Positions 53,817 to 63,634 of a stretch of DNA of 64,000 nucleotides are shown here, piece by piece; the stretch's first letter is position 1; the number at the start of each line of letters is the position of its first letter. The translations under genes were made by a program, and so were the position numbers. Below the pieces are notes generated by a model. It was not told the DNA's origin and did no database searches. It saw only the letters and a program-made list of their open reading frames with translations. Source of the DNA: Rhodospirillales bacterium (GTDB lineage Bacteria > Pseudomonadota > Alphaproteobacteria > Rhodospirillales > Casp-alpha2). Location of the stretch: NCBI GenBank assembly GCA_021775095.1, contig JAJFII010000006.1:1-64000 (forward strand), given 5' to 3'.

Positions 53817-54677
53817 ATGAGTAATGAAACGATATCAGTGGGTCCGGGTCGGACCACCGCCCTCCTCCTGGTGGCACCGTCGCTGTTGATGATCGGGTTC
53901 CTGTTTCTTTATCCCTTCGCCTATTCGGTCCTATCGGCATTTGTCGATAACGGAACCGGTGATTGGCACGTCGCCAATTTTATCAAAGCCGTTGATTTTT
54001 ATTCCAATGACATTCTGTTCACGATCATCATTGTCCTGCTGTCGACGGTTTTGATTGGGTTTTTTGCAATCGCCATCGCCGGTTATTTGACCCTCGGTGA
54101 AAACCGTTTTGCGGTTTCCCTGCTGCGCTGGTTATACCGGTGGCCGCTGTTTATTCCGTTTATCGTCAGCGCCCAGTTAATGCGAACCTTCCTCGCCAAG
54201 AACGGCATGATGAATAACATGCTGGTCGGGTCCGGTCTCATGGAACCCTTATCCGCTGTCAGTTTTTTGGACTGGCGCGGCATTGTCATCACCTTCGTGT
54301 GGAAACAGACGCCGTTTGTCACCCTGCTGGTCGCCGGCGCCATGGCATCCCTCGACCGGACGACAATCGAAGCCGGGCGTAACCTGGGCGCATCGCGGTT
54401 GCGCGTGCTGATTGAATTGGTCGTGCCGCAGGTTGCGACAACCCTGATGGTCGGGCTGATCCTGTCCTACGTTGTTATGTTGTCTGTCCTGTCGGTACCG
54501 CTGATGATCAATGCCCAGTCGCCAACCATGCTGACGGTCGATATGGCCTGGCGCATTAATTCCTACGGCGACTACGGCATTGCCAATGCCCTGGGCATCA
54601 TGTCGTACCTGTTCACCGGAATTGTCGCCTGGTTTTACCTGCGCCAAAGCCTCAAGGAAAAGGGGGCGATGAAATGA
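53817..54677 (+). CDS. ABC transporter permease 1
   Basis: A 286-residue inner-membrane protein with six hydrophobic segments. The ATPase-contact loop is EAGRNLGASRLRVLIELVVPQV, matching binding-protein-dependent permeases. It overlaps the next permease by 4 bases (ATGA), so the two subunits are made in equal amounts. The 96 bases before it hold no gene. Confidence 0.92.
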   Translation: MSNETISVGPGRTTALLLVAPSLLMIGFLFLYPFAYSVLSAFVDNGTGDWHVANFIKAVDFYSNDILFTIIIVLLSTVLIGFFAIAIAGYLTLGENRFAVSLLRWLYRWPLFIPFIVSAQLMRTFLAKNGMMNNMLVGSGLMEPLSAVSFLDWRGIVITFVWKQTPFVTLLVAGAMASLDRTTIEAGRNLGASRLRVLIELVVPQVATTLMVGLILSYVVMLSVLSVPLMINAQSPTMLTVDMAWRINSYGDYGIANALGIMSYLFTGIVAWFYLRQSLKEKGAMK

Positions 54678-55498
54678 TCCCGTCCGACATCGTGGCGCGA
54701 TCCCTGGCCCTTGCCGCGCGGGTGCTTGCCATCGGCGGATTGGCCTTTGTGATCTTTGGGCCGATAACCAATATGCTTTTGTGGTCGGTTGCCGAAGTTT
54801 GGTATTACCCGCACAAACTGCCCCTGGAATGGGGGTTTGCCTTTTGGGAACGGGTTTTCCGGCCCCAGGGAAACGCCATGGAATCCCTGTTCAGCAGTAT
54901 TTCCATTGCCCTGCTGACGGTTGTCGTCAGTTTGACCGTCGCCATTCCGGCCGGTTATGCCCTGGCCCGCGGCCGCCTGCCCATGCGGTATCTGATCATG
55001 TTATTGTTTTTGCTGCCGCAGGCCTTTCCCGCTGTCGCCGTCCATATGAATGTGGCGCGTATTTTTTATGGATGGAGCCTAACCGGGACCACCACCGGCG
55101 TTGTGCTTGTCCATGCCAGCCAGGGCATGGTTTTCGCCGTGTGGATTGCGACGGCGGCGTTTTCGGCGGTCGACGGTGAACTCGAGGCCGCCGCCCGAAA
55201 TATCGGCGCGTCCCGTTGGCAAGCCTTTAGAGATGTCACCCTGCCGCTGGCCCTGCCCGGTATTCTGGCCAGCGCAATATTTGTCTTTTTGATCTCCATG
55301 GACGAATTTACCGGAACCTATTTTGTCGGTGCGCCGGATATCATCACCTTACCCATGCTGCTGTTCACGTCGAGCATGGAGGGCAATTATCAGATCGCTT
55401 CCATCTCGTCACTTATTTTGCTGGTGCCGTCCGTCGCCTTTATGTTTGTCATCGAAAGGTTCTTAAAAGCTGACGTTTTGGCGAAAGTCGGTGGGTAG
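54674..55498 (+). CDS. ABC transporter permease 2
   Basis: A 274-residue inner-membrane protein with six hydrophobic segments and the contact loop EAAARNIGASRWQAFRDVTLP. The pairing of two short permeases with a PotA-type ATPase resembles polyamine (PotB/PotC) and 2-aminoethylphosphonate (PhnU/PhnV) importers. LacI control argues for a sugar-like or carbohydrate-derived ligand. Last gene of the operon, convergent with DUF934. Confidence 0.92.
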   Translation: MIPSDIVARSLALAARVLAIGGLAFVIFGPITNMLLWSVAEVWYYPHKLPLEWGFAFWERVFRPQGNAMESLFSSISIALLTVVVSLTVAIPAGYALARGRLPMRYLIMLLFLLPQAFPAVAVHMNVARIFYGWSLTGTTTGVVLVHASQGMVFAVWIATAAFSAVDGELEAAARNIGASRWQAFRDVTLPLALPGILASAIFVFLISMDEFTGTYFVGAPDIITLPMLLFTSSMEGNYQIASISSLILLVPSVAFMFVIERFLKADVLAKVGG

Positions 55499-55534
55499 GG
55501 AAATCGCCGGGCCCGGAACATCGGGCGCTGTCAA

Positions 55535-56041
55535 TTAACCACCAGTTGCCGCCATCCGTTGTTGCCGCAGGGACATGATCGGTTCGGCCCCGTCGGCGGC
55601 CACCTGATAGGGCGCGGAGAAGTTGGAAACGGTTGCCTGCCAATGGGCTTCCGTTTCTCCGGATTTCACTTCCAAGGCGTTGAAACCACAACGTTTCATG
55701 TTCCCATATTGATCCCTGAGCACATTGCCGACGGCCCGGATCTCGCCGGTAAACCCGTAGCGGTGCAGCAGCCGGGCATAGGAATAACCCCGGCCATTGG
55801 TGAACGCCGGAAACTCGATGGCGACCAGGGCCAGTTCGGTCAGGTCCTCTTTGATTTGCTCGGGTGATTGATCGGCCGTCAGCCGAACCCCGACGGAATC
55901 TGTCCGGGCCATGAGCGCTGCCCGATCGCGCTGCCAGCGCGCCAGGGAAACGACAATGGCGCCGACCTTGGGGAGGGCGATGGAATCGTCCAGGTAGAGC
56001 CAGCTGTCGTTGACAATTTTACCATCCTTAAGCAGCGGCAT
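55535..56041 (-). CDS. DUF934 family protein of the sulfite reductase operon
   Basis: A 168-residue protein from ATG 56041 (MPLLKDGKIVNDSWLYLDD). It matches DUF934, a family almost always linked to cysI and sulfate-assimilation genes and thought to assist sulfite reductase; its biochemical role is not settled. It contains no metal-binding cysteine cluster. The start overlaps the cysI 3' end by 14 bases, so translation is coupled. Confidence 0.9.
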   Translation of the reverse strand: MPLLKDGKIVNDSWLYLDDSIALPKVGAIVVSLARWQRDRAALMARTDSVGVRLTADQSPEQIKEDLTELALVAIEFPAFTNGRGYSYARLLHRYGFTGEIRAVGNVLRDQYGNMKRCGFNALEVKSGETEAHWQATVSNFSAPYQVAADGAEPIMSLRQQRMAATGG

Positions 56042-57698
56042 CGAGTTTCTCCGGGTACAGACGGGATTTAAAGGGGGCCGCACCAACACGGCGGTAGGTA
56101 TCGAGGAAACGTTCTTTATCAAGACGTAATTCAACAAACAGGCTGATCACGGATTCCAGGGCATCGACCACGGTTTCCGAGGAAAACGCCGGACCGATAA
56201 TGCTACCAATGGCGGCGTCTTCCGCACCGCTGCCACCCAACGTGATCTGGTAATATTCTTCGCCCCGGCGATCGACCCCCAACAAACCAATGTGGCCGAC
56301 GTGATGGTGACCACAGGCGTTGATGCAGCCCGATATCTTGAGTTTTAACTCGCCCAGATCAAACTGTTGATCGAGATCCGCATACCGTTTGGAAATGCGC
56401 TGTGCCAGGGGGATGGCCCGGGCGTTGGCCAGGGCGCAATAATCCAGTCCCGGGCAGGCAATCATGTCGCTGACTTTGCCGATATTGGGCATCGCCAGGC
56501 CGATTTCCGCAAGTTCCTGCCAAAGTTCAAACAGCTCTGACTGTTTGACGTGGGCAAACACCAAGTTTTGTTCATGGGTCGCGCGGATTTCATCGAAACT
56601 GTAAGTTTCCGCCAAATCCGCCAGATCCTCCATTTGATCGGCGGTGATATCGCCGGGCGGCAGGCCTTCGGGTTTTAAAGATATGTTGACGATCCGATAT
56701 CCGGGTTCGCGGTGGGCGACCACGTTGCCGGTTACCCAACGGGCAAATTCCGGGTTTTCAAACTTTTTCGTCTCAAAACTGCGGTCGATGGCGTCCAGTT
56801 GTTCGAACGGCGGCGGCGCGAAATAAGACCGAATACGGGCCACTTCGTCGTCCGGTACCTTTAAGGCGCTGTCTCTGATTTCCCGCCATTCGGCTTCGAC
56901 TTTCGCCTTTAACTCATCAATCCCCGTTTCGTGCACCAGGATTTTGATCCGTGCCTTGTATTTATTGTCGCGCCGACCGTACATGTTGTAAACCCTGAGC
57001 ACCGCTTCCAGATAAGACAACAGGTCCTGTTGTGGGACAAACTCATTAAAAACCTTGCCGATCATTGGCGTGCGGCCAAGCCCGCCGCCCACCCAGACCT
57101 GAAAACCGGTCTCGCCGGCATCGTTCTTTTTGAGGATCAATCCAATATCATGGAAACGGATAACCGCCCGGTCAAAGTCAGAAGCCGAGACGGCTATTTT
57201 GAATTTGCGGCCCAGATAGGTGAACTCCGGATGCAGGGTTGACCATTGGCGGACAATTTCCGCCCAGATCCGCGAGTCGTCAACTTCGTCTGCCACTGCG
57301 CCGGCGTACGGGTCGGCGGTGACGTTGCGGATGCAATTGCCGCTGGTCTGGATGGCGTGCATTTCCACGTCGGCCAGTTCGGCCAGCAAATCCGGTACCT
57401 GATCGAGTTTCGGCCAGTTGAACTGGATGTTTTGACGGGTCGTGAAGTGGCCATAACCGCGGTCATAGGTCCGGGCAATATGGGCCAGTTTGCGCATTTG
57501 CACCGATGAGAAAGTGCCGTAGGGAATGGCGACCCGTAACATATAGGCGTGGAGCTGCAAATAAAGGCCGTTCATCAGGCGCAGCGGGCGAAATTCCTCC
57601 TCCGACATTTCACCGGACAGGCGCCGGGCGACCTGCCCACGAAACTCGGTAACCCGCTCGTTTACAAAATTGCGATCAAATTCATCGTATCGGTACAT
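56028..57698 (-). CDS. cysI: sulfite reductase haemoprotein (nitrite/sulfite reductase family)
   Basis: A 556-residue sirohaem/[4Fe-4S] reductase. The cluster cysteines are Cys415 and Cys421 (CPGLDYC) and Cys458 and Cys462 (SGCINACGHHH). Two ferredoxin-like and two catalytic half-domains are present, including TRQNIQFNWPKL and GNCIRNVTADPYAG in the first half. In alphaproteobacteria with the DUF2849/DUF934 pair this is the assimilatory sulfite reductase. It works without a CysJ flavoprotein in the window, so the electron donor is likely ferredoxin or another reductase. Confidence 0.93.
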   Translation of the reverse strand: MYRYDEFDRNFVNERVTEFRGQVARRLSGEMSEEEFRPLRLMNGLYLQLHAYMLRVAIPYGTFSSVQMRKLAHIARTYDRGYGHFTTRQNIQFNWPKLDQVPDLLAELADVEMHAIQTSGNCIRNVTADPYAGAVADEVDDSRIWAEIVRQWSTLHPEFTYLGRKFKIAVSASDFDRAVIRFHDIGLILKKNDAGETGFQVWVGGGLGRTPMIGKVFNEFVPQQDLLSYLEAVLRVYNMYGRRDNKYKARIKILVHETGIDELKAKVEAEWREIRDSALKVPDDEVARIRSYFAPPPFEQLDAIDRSFETKKFENPEFARWVTGNVVAHREPGYRIVNISLKPEGLPPGDITADQMEDLADLAETYSFDEIRATHEQNLVFAHVKQSELFELWQELAEIGLAMPNIGKVSDMIACPGLDYCALANARAIPLAQRISKRYADLDQQFDLGELKLKISGCINACGHHHVGHIGLLGVDRRGEEYYQITLGGSGAEDAAIGSIIGPAFSSETVVDALESVISLFVELRLDKERFLDTYRRVGAAPFKSRLYPEKLDAAA

Positions 57699-57701
57699 GG
57701 G

Positions 57702-58055
57702 TTAACCAACTCCGTTGAAGTAGACGGGAGAAACATCGTCCAAATGGGTCAAATGCCCGGGAATGTCCTGGCGGGCAAAATCGGCGTGGGTCGACGGGCC
57801 GTAGGCACGAATGCGTTCACGGTAACGAACCGGGCGAATATCGCCTGTGTCCGTTTCGGTAACTTCAATCTCGTAGGGACCGACAACGATCTTCGCCTGT
57901 TCAGCCGCATTGGCCAAAACCAGGCGGTTATCCAGTTCACTGCCAGCCTTTAACAATTGCGCGTCGAGGATTGAATCCGCCCAGCTGCCGTCTTCTGCCA
58001 GGAAAACAACCAGACCATCCTTAAGACGATTTGCGGTGATCACTTGCCGTGTCAT
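57702..58055 (-). CDS. DUF2849 family protein
   Basis: A 117-residue small protein starting MTRQVITANRLKDGLVVFL and including the RYRERIRAYGP segment typical of DUF2849. The family is found right upstream of cysI in alphaproteobacteria. Function unknown. AAGGAACG lies upstream of ATG 58055, and cysI starts 4 bases after its stop. It heads the operon; an inverted repeat at 58074-58097 sits just upstream. In many relatives a cysG-type sirohaem gene precedes it, but not here. Confidence 0.9.
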   Translation of the reverse strand: MTRQVITANRLKDGLVVFLAEDGSWADSILDAQLLKAGSELDNRLVLANAAEQAKIVVGPYEIEVTETDTGDIRPVRYRERIRAYGPSTHADFARQDIPGHLTHLDDVSPVYFNGVG

Positions 58056-58073
58056 TTTTCGTTCCTTTTCGAT

Positions 58074-58097
58074 ATATCAACCGGCGCATTTTGATAT
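58074..58097. promoter_or_regulatory. inverted repeat upstream of the sulfite reductase operon
   Basis: ATATCAA (58074-58080) and TTGATAT (58091-58097) form a perfect 7-bp inverted repeat with a 10-bp spacer, 19 bases upstream of the DUF2849 start. It lies in a strongly AT-rich divergent region (58056-58296) shared with acr3. A regulator site is likely, but the regulator is not identified. Confidence 0.5.
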
Positions 58098-58296
58098 TTA
58101 AGCAGTCATGCGCGGTGAACAAGAGTTAATAACAACATAAATATGGGTTAAATTAATTAAATAGTCAATTAATTTGTATAATAAAATAATATACATTTAA
58201 AATTAGTATTTAAAACGCTCCGCCGTCTATGGTTGTGTCCGTTGCGGCCTGTTATCTTGCCGCGCAACACCACCTGCCACAGGAAACGCGATTTTT

Positions 58297-59373
58297 ATGA
58301 ACACGGAACCAACGACCCCCTCCCGAGCCACCGTCGCCATCGGCTTTTTTGAACGGTGGTTGTCCCTGTGGGTGGCTTTTTGCATTGTCGCCGGAATCGG
58401 CCTCGGCAATTTTGCCAGTGGCCTGTTCCAGTTCCTCGCAAAAATTGAATATGCATCGGTTAATCTGGTTGTTGCCGTTCTGGTTTGGGCAATGATTTAT
58501 CCAATGATGGTCAATGTGGATTTTTCCAGCCTGCGCCATATCGGCGAACGGCCCAAGGGACTGGTGATCACGGCGGTTATCAATTGGTTGATTAAACCGT
58601 TTACCATGGCGGCCCTCGGGATTTTGTTTTTCGAAGGATTGTTTGCCGACTATATCGACCCGAAAAACGCCAGCGAATATATCGCCGGGTTAATTTTGTT
58701 AGGTGCTGCGCCGTGCACGGCCATGGTTTTTGTCTGGTCGCAAATGACCAAGGGCGACCCCGCCTATACGCTCGTACAGGTGTCGCTCAACGACGTGATT
58801 ATGATTTTTGCCTTCGCCCCGATTGTCGCGTTACTGTTGGGCATAACCGATATCCTCATTCCCTGGGAAACCCTGCTGCTGTCCGTTGTGCTTTATGTGG
58901 TGATCCCGCTGATCGCCGGTGCTTTGACCCGCAAATTTCTGCTGGCGCGGGCCCGGGCCGGCCAGGAAGCGGCCCGGATCGACCGCTTTTCCGCCGCCGT
59001 TAAACCATTTTCGGTGATCGGGTTGTTGGTCACCGTGGTTTTGCTGTTCGGGTTTCAGGGCAAGGTCATATTGGCCCAACCCTTTCTCATCGCGCTGATT
59101 GCCGTGCCACTGATCGTCCAGTCCTACGGCATCTTTGCCATCGCCTACGCCGCCGCCTGGCTGTGGAAGGTCCCGCACAGGGTCGCCGCCCCCTGCGCCC
59201 TGATCGGAACCTCAAATTTTTTCGAACTGGCCGTCGCCGTTGCGATCAGCCTGTTCGGTCTCAATTCCGGTGCCGCCCTGACCACCGTGGTTGGGGTTTT
59301 GGTGGAGGTCCCGGTGATGTTGTCCCTGGTCGCCTTCGCCAACCGCACCAAACGGCATTTTCCGGCACAGTGA
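58297..59373 (+). CDS. acr3: Acr3-family arsenite efflux permease
   Basis: A 358-residue inner-membrane protein with ten hydrophobic segments. The Acr3 catalytic residues are in place: Cys140 in [14 protein letters not shown] and Glu310 in [14 protein letters not shown]. It exports arsenite using the proton gradient. It is divergent from the sulfite reductase operon and has no ars genes beside it. The ArsR and DUF6428 genes at 5.4-6.3 kb are the only other arsenic-related genes in the window. Confidence 0.94.
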   Translation: MNTEPTTPSRATVAIGFFERWLSLWVAFCIVAGIGLGNFASGLFQFLAKIEYASVNLVVAVLVWAMIYPMMVNVDFSSLRHIGERPKGLVITAVINWLIKPFTMAALGILFFEGLFADYIDPKNASEYIAGLILLGAAPCTAMVFVWSQMTKGDPAYTLVQVSLNDVIMIFAFAPIVALLLGITDILIPWETLLLSVVLYVVIPLIAGALTRKFLLARARAGQEAARIDRFSAAVKPFSVIGLLVTVVLLFGFQGKVILAQPFLIALIAVPLIVQSYGIFAIAYAAAWLWKVPHRVAAPCALIGTSNFFELAVAVAISLFGLNSGAALTTVVGVLVEVPVMLSLVAFANRTKRHFPAQ

Positions 59374-59416
59374 ACGCCGCTTCAAGGACGGCAAAATCCG
59401 GCTCAGACAGGGCCGA

Positions 59417-60754
59417 TTAATCGGTTTCCCCTAAAAGTTTTTTCGCCACCCGAAACAGATCCGCGTCGCCGCCCCGGCGGCCAATGAGTTGTACGCCAAT
59501 GGGCATGCCGTTGGGCCCGGTCATCAGCGGTAGCGATAACGTCGGCACCCCCATCAGGGTCCACATGCGCTGGAACGCGGCATTGCCCGTCGATTTCAAT
59601 CCCAGCGGCGCTTCGCCGGTGGCCGACGCGGTGATCATGGCATCGTGGTGGCCCAGCAACTGGTCAACGGCATGATTGAGAGAACCGACCAATTCGGTGG
59701 CTTCCACGTAAGATTCCGCCGAAATATCGCGCCCGGCCTCGACCCGTTCTTGGGTTTCCACCATTAAATGGTCGCGGTGGTCGAGATAATAGGACGACAG
59801 ATTGTGCCACAGGCTGACATCCATAACCGTGCTGTGGGCGTCCAAGGCCCGGTCGAAAATGCCACCCAGTTCGACTTCCTGGGCACGCTCTCCCAAACCG
59901 CGCAGATAGGTTTGCATGACCGGTTCCAGATGATCCTCGGCCAGGGCCCAGGGCGGGCCTTTGACAAAGGCCAGTTTCAGCGGTGCCGATGACAGTGTTT
60001 CGTTCAGGGCGTCCAGCAGAGCGGCACCACAAGGGGCCTGCATGTCGAAATCCGCCGGGTCAAAAACCATCAGGCTGTCGGCGATCATTGCCAGGTCTCT
60101 TAAGCTATTGCCATAAACCCCTAGATGATCGAGCGGGCGGGAAATGATAAACACCCCCTTGCGCGAGATCCGCCCATAGGTCGGTTTGTAACCATAAACC
60201 CCACAATAAGACGCCGGGCGCAACACCGAACCACCGGTTTGCGAGCCGATCGCCAGCGGGACCATGTGATCGGCCACGGCAGCCGCCGATCCCGACGAGG
60301 ATCCACCCGGTGTGCGTTTGGCATCGTGCGGGTTGGTGGTGCCCCGTTGACCAGTCAGAGCAAATTCCGTCGTGATGGTTTTGCCCAGAATAACCGCCCC
60401 GGCGGCGCGCAACAGGGAGACCACCGTTGCATCATTAGCTGGCCGGCGCCCGCGAAAGTGATCCGATCCACATTCCGTCGGCATATCCCGGGTGTCGATA
60501 ATGTCTTTTAATCCCACCGGAACCCCGTGCAAAGGACCCAGATCGCCGCCGCCGGCCTGGTGTTTGTCGGCTTTTTGTGCTTGCTGGATGGCCCGTCCCG
60601 GGTCGAGGAAAGCCCACGCTTTGACTACGCTGTCGCGCTCATGGATCCGTTGCAGGCAAGCCCGGACAAGCTGTTCGGAGGTGGCGGTTCCTTGGGCTAT
60701 GGCCGCCGCCATTTCGCTCGCATTCATGGTATGTTGGGCACTGGGCTCGGCCAT
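59417..60754 (-). CDS. amidase-signature family hydrolase
   Basis: A 445-residue enzyme with the Ser-cisSer-Lys triad: Lys83 (PVGLKDIIDT), Ser152 (TPGGSSSGSAAA) and Ser176 (IGSQTGGSVLRPA). AAGGGAGAA lies upstream of ATG 60754; an in-frame start at 60781 has less support. It hydrolyses an amide of unknown identity; no GatB/GatC partner is present, so it is not the tRNA amidotransferase. Divergent from the thioesterase gene. Confidence 0.9.
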   Translation of the reverse strand: MAEPSAQHTMNASEMAAAIAQGTATSEQLVRACLQRIHERDSVVKAWAFLDPGRAIQQAQKADKHQAGGGDLGPLHGVPVGLKDIIDTRDMPTECGSDHFRGRRPANDATVVSLLRAAGAVILGKTITTEFALTGQRGTTNPHDAKRTPGGSSSGSAAAVADHMVPLAIGSQTGGSVLRPASYCGVYGYKPTYGRISRKGVFIISRPLDHLGVYGNSLRDLAMIADSLMVFDPADFDMQAPCGAALLDALNETLSSAPLKLAFVKGPPWALAEDHLEPVMQTYLRGLGERAQEVELGGIFDRALDAHSTVMDVSLWHNLSSYYLDHRDHLMVETQERVEAGRDISAESYVEATELVGSLNHAVDQLLGHHDAMITASATGEAPLGLKSTGNAAFQRMWTLMGVPTLSLPLMTGPNGMPIGVQLIGRRGGDADLFRVAKKLLGETD

Positions 60755-60811
60755 CTGTGGTTCTCCCTTAGGCGGTTGCAATTGCCACGTTTTACGGGCA
60801 AAAGTCTTGGC

Positions 60812-61279
60812 ATGGAAAACGATACACTTGATTTACGGAGCCGGACAAGTTTTCGCTTCTGGACCCCGGTAACCATCCGGTTTTCGGACCAGGATCCGCT
60901 GGGCCATGTCAACAACGTGGCTTACGCCGCTTATATAGAAGCGGCGCGGACGATGTTCCTGGGCGGCCTGCTGGATCCGGATGAAAACCCCGGCATTGAT
61001 TTTATCCTGGCCCGGGTGGTCATCGATTACCTCAAAGAAACCCACTATCCGGGCACGGTTGATGTGGGCGGGCGGGTTTTGCGTCTGGGAACCAAATCCA
61101 TAACCACCGGGTATGGGGTTTTTAGTGGCGACACTTGTGTGGCGACCTGCGAAAGTGTAAACGTGTTTTTTTCATCAGTGGAACGCAACACCGTGGCAAT
61201 TCCCGATGGGGTGCGCAAAAACCTCGAAACGGACCCCATGCAGGAACACAACAGACGCGGATATGTGCGGGGATATTAA
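60812..61279 (+). CDS. acyl-CoA thioesterase (4HBT hotdog fold)
   Basis: A 155-residue hotdog-fold protein. The N-terminal region FSDQDPLGHVNNVAYAAYIEAAR (in part) carries the catalytic Asp of the 4-hydroxybenzoyl-CoA thioesterase group. I choose ATG 60812; the frame is open further upstream but overlaps the divergent amidase. It likely releases a free acid from CoA. The dehydrogenase gene starts 6 bases after it, so they are an operon. Confidence 0.88.
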   Translation: MENDTLDLRSRTSFRFWTPVTIRFSDQDPLGHVNNVAYAAYIEAARTMFLGGLLDPDENPGIDFILARVVIDYLKETHYPGTVDVGGRVLRLGTKSITTGYGVFSGDTCVATCESVNVFFSSVERNTVAIPDGVRKNLETDPMQEHNRRGYVRGY

Positions 61280-61285
61280 GTAAGC

Positions 61286-62287
61286 ATGGCGAAACCAAAA
61301 TCAGCCCTCTTTCACAACTATGACGCCGGTGATGGTGTTGTTTACCCACAATCCACCCTGGCAAAAATCGCCGGACTAACCGATTTTTATTCGCAACGCA
61401 TCGATGGCGATACCTTCGATCAGCATCTGCCGGCGCTGGCCGAAGTCGAGGTGATTTTTGCGACCTGGGGGTTGATGCGGTTTGACGAACGGCATTTTGC
61501 GGCCATGCCGAAACTGAAGGCGGTGTTTTATGCGGCAGGTAACGTCAAAGCCTTTGCCCAACCGCTGCTCGATCACAACATTATTCTGGTCAGCGCCTGG
61601 CAGGCCAATGCCATACCGGTGGCCGAGATGTGCCTGGCGCAGATCCTTTTGTCATTGCGCGGTTATTTTCGCTCGGCCAGACACTACCAGAAATCCAGGG
61701 AAATGACCGCCAAATCCTATCACCGACCGGGAGTAAACGGCGAAACCATCGGCATGCTGGGTATGGGTAAAATCGGCACCCGAACCCGCCATTTGCTAAA
61801 AAGTTATCCCTTGAAAGTCATCGCCTATGACCCCTTTTTAACGGATGACCGGGCCCGGGAACTGGACATTGAGTCGGTCTCCCTGGGGCAGGTCTTCGAA
61901 CGTTCAATGGTGGTTTGCAATCATATTCCCGATATTCCCGAAACCCGACAGACCCTGAACGCCGGCCATTTTGGCAGCCTGCGCGACGGGGCGACGTTCA
62001 TCAATACCGGCCGTGGCGCCCAGGTGGTTGAAGCGGATTTGATCCAGGTGCTCACCGAGCGTCCTGATTTAACGGCCCTGCTGGATGTCACCGACCCGGA
62101 ACCGCCGACCGCCGGATCGGCTTTCTGGGACCTCGACAACGTTATCAATAGCCCCCACATCGGCGGCACCATTGGCGATGAAGTGACCCGGCTTTCCGAT
62201 CTGGTGATCGAAGAATTTGAGCGCTGGACCGCCGGCCAACCGTTAAATTATCAAGTGACGGCAAAAGTCTTCGAAACCATGGGCTGA
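61286..62287 (+). CDS. D-2-hydroxyacid dehydrogenase family protein
   Basis: A 333-residue NAD-dependent protein. The Rossmann motif is IGMLGMGKIGTRTRHLL, and the Arg-Glu-His set appears as NTGRGAQVVE, VTDPEPP and NSPHIGG. It differs clearly from the enzyme at 32133 and resembles glyoxylate/hydroxypyruvate-type or Gfo-like glyoxylate reductases. It may act on a 2-hydroxyacid made by the neighbouring thioesterase route. Substrate unknown. Confidence 0.88.
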   Translation: MAKPKSALFHNYDAGDGVVYPQSTLAKIAGLTDFYSQRIDGDTFDQHLPALAEVEVIFATWGLMRFDERHFAAMPKLKAVFYAAGNVKAFAQPLLDHNIILVSAWQANAIPVAEMCLAQILLSLRGYFRSARHYQKSREMTAKSYHRPGVNGETIGMLGMGKIGTRTRHLLKSYPLKVIAYDPFLTDDRARELDIESVSLGQVFERSMVVCNHIPDIPETRQTLNAGHFGSLRDGATFINTGRGAQVVEADLIQVLTERPDLTALLDVTDPEPPTAGSAFWDLDNVINSPHIGGTIGDEVTRLSDLVIEEFERWTAGQPLNYQVTAKVFETMG

Positions 62288-62816
62288 GTAACCGGGCCGC
62301 TGGTTGACAGCCGGCCCACGCCGCCGCATGCCTTTATCCTGTATGCAGTCACTCATAAAAAGAGACCGTTCTAACACGGACATTTCATGAAACGGGATAG
62401 CAGCTGCAAAAGCCAATGAAAAAAAACGTGGGCGTCAACCAGGCGAGCGCCCAGAATCAGATCACCTTGCACCTGGTGTTATGGCATTTGTGAAGGACGG
62501 AGATACCGGTGGATTGCCCGTGAACTCATGACGAGCGAAAACGCTGTTACCGAATTCGTCATACCAAACCGGGATGGCAAAGTTGTTCAATAAACGTTCA
62601 GATCTGGTCCATTGTTCACACTCAGTTGGACGTTGAGACTAAGGCGGCCTATAAACTGTCTATGTTGTTTTCAGATAATCTCAAAGGTTTTATCAGATGC
62701 AAAACCCCTTTTAAGGGGTCAGTTCCGCCGCTTGCCGGTATCGCCTCATATAACAGGATCTAAACCACTAGCGGCGGGACTTACCAGACTCTTATATTAA
62801 TCCGTATTTAATCAGG
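62288..62816. other. 529-bp intergenic region
   Basis: No gene is supported. A 45-codon frame (about 62390-62530, including KKRGRQPGERPESDH) looks coding-like, but it has no start or family match. A short stem CCCCTT/AAGGGG (about 62705-62718) lacks a T-tract. Base composition falls near the right end. Confidence 0.4.
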
Positions 62817-63596
62817 TTAGCCTGTTCGCCCGTAGAATGTCATTTGCGCCGCTTCCGACAGGGATATACCGGGTTTCGTGTTATAGGCGAGAACCGCAAG
62901 CATCCGGGTTCGTTTACCTTCATTAGGAACGACCCTGTGGATCGCGTTGCGGCCTCGGAAAAACACCAGAGCACCGGCACCCATTGACAGTTGATTGACC
63001 TCGCTCCGGTCGTCAAGAATTTCAGCCACCCTGTCGTAGTTCATTTCCCCGACATCGGCGTCGCGTACGCCACCGACATATTCAAACTGCCCGCCGCGTT
63101 CCGCAGGCTGGATCATCAGCGTAATAGCAAACGAAGAATTGTCGAAATGCCATCCCAATTCCTGGCCGGTTTCCGCATAGTGGATATTGATCGACGACAA
63201 GCGGTCCGCATAATCGTAGAGTGCGGTCTCCCCCAAAACTTCACACAAAAACTCACGAAACACAGATGCATTGTACAGCGTCCGCAAGGCCGAGGTTTCC
63301 GGCACATCTTCATCTGAAATGCAGCCCTTAGAGGACACCACAAGTCTGTTGCGCGGGTGGTGATCTGTGAATTCAGGGTCCAACGGGCTGAGATACACGG
63401 TGTGGCTATTTTTGCTGAAATAGGCCTTATGGCGGTTCCCATAGCCTTCAGCCCGAACGGCCGCAATGGCGGCCTGGGTCGCGAATTCGGGCATTACCAG
63501 AACCCCCTGCTGATCAAAGGATTGGCGGCAATTTGCACGAAAGTCCGGGTCGCCAATCGGGTACGTCGTCAAATCTACAATCTGGTCCAATTCCAT
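62817..63596 (-). CDS. HalD/BesD-family non-haem iron oxygenase (probably hydroxylase)
   Basis: A 259-residue Fe(II)/2-oxoglutarate-dependent protein. Its overall sequence (INIHYAETGQELGWHFDNS; FEYVGGVRDADVGEMNYDRVAEIL in part; FFRGRNAIHRVVPNEGKRTRM) matches the family that includes the amino acid halogenases HalD and BesD. In halogenases the Asp of HxD is Gly; here His150-Phe-Asp152 is intact, with His220 and Arg229/231. It should therefore hydroxylate or desaturate rather than chlorinate. The substrate is probably a free amino acid or small amine (inference). Divergent from a LysR gene across an 18-bp palindrome. Confidence 0.8.
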   Translation of the reverse strand: MELDQIVDLTTYPIGDPDFRANCRQSFDQQGVLVMPEFATQAAIAAVRAEGYGNRHKAYFSKNSHTVYLSPLDPEFTDHHPRNRLVVSSKGCISDEDVPETSALRTLYNASVFREFLCEVLGETALYDYADRLSSINIHYAETGQELGWHFDNSSFAITLMIQPAERGGQFEYVGGVRDADVGEMNYDRVAEILDDRSEVNQLSMGAGALVFFRGRNAIHRVVPNEGKRTRMLAVLAYNTKPGISLSEAAQMTFYGRTG

Positions 63597-63634
63597 CTTC
63601 TCTCTCCCTAGTAAGATTTGCTGACGTTAGCGAG

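Noticed and set aside
62390-62530. Small basic 45-codon gene
   Set aside because: No start codon with ribosome site and no recognised family; composition alone is not enough.
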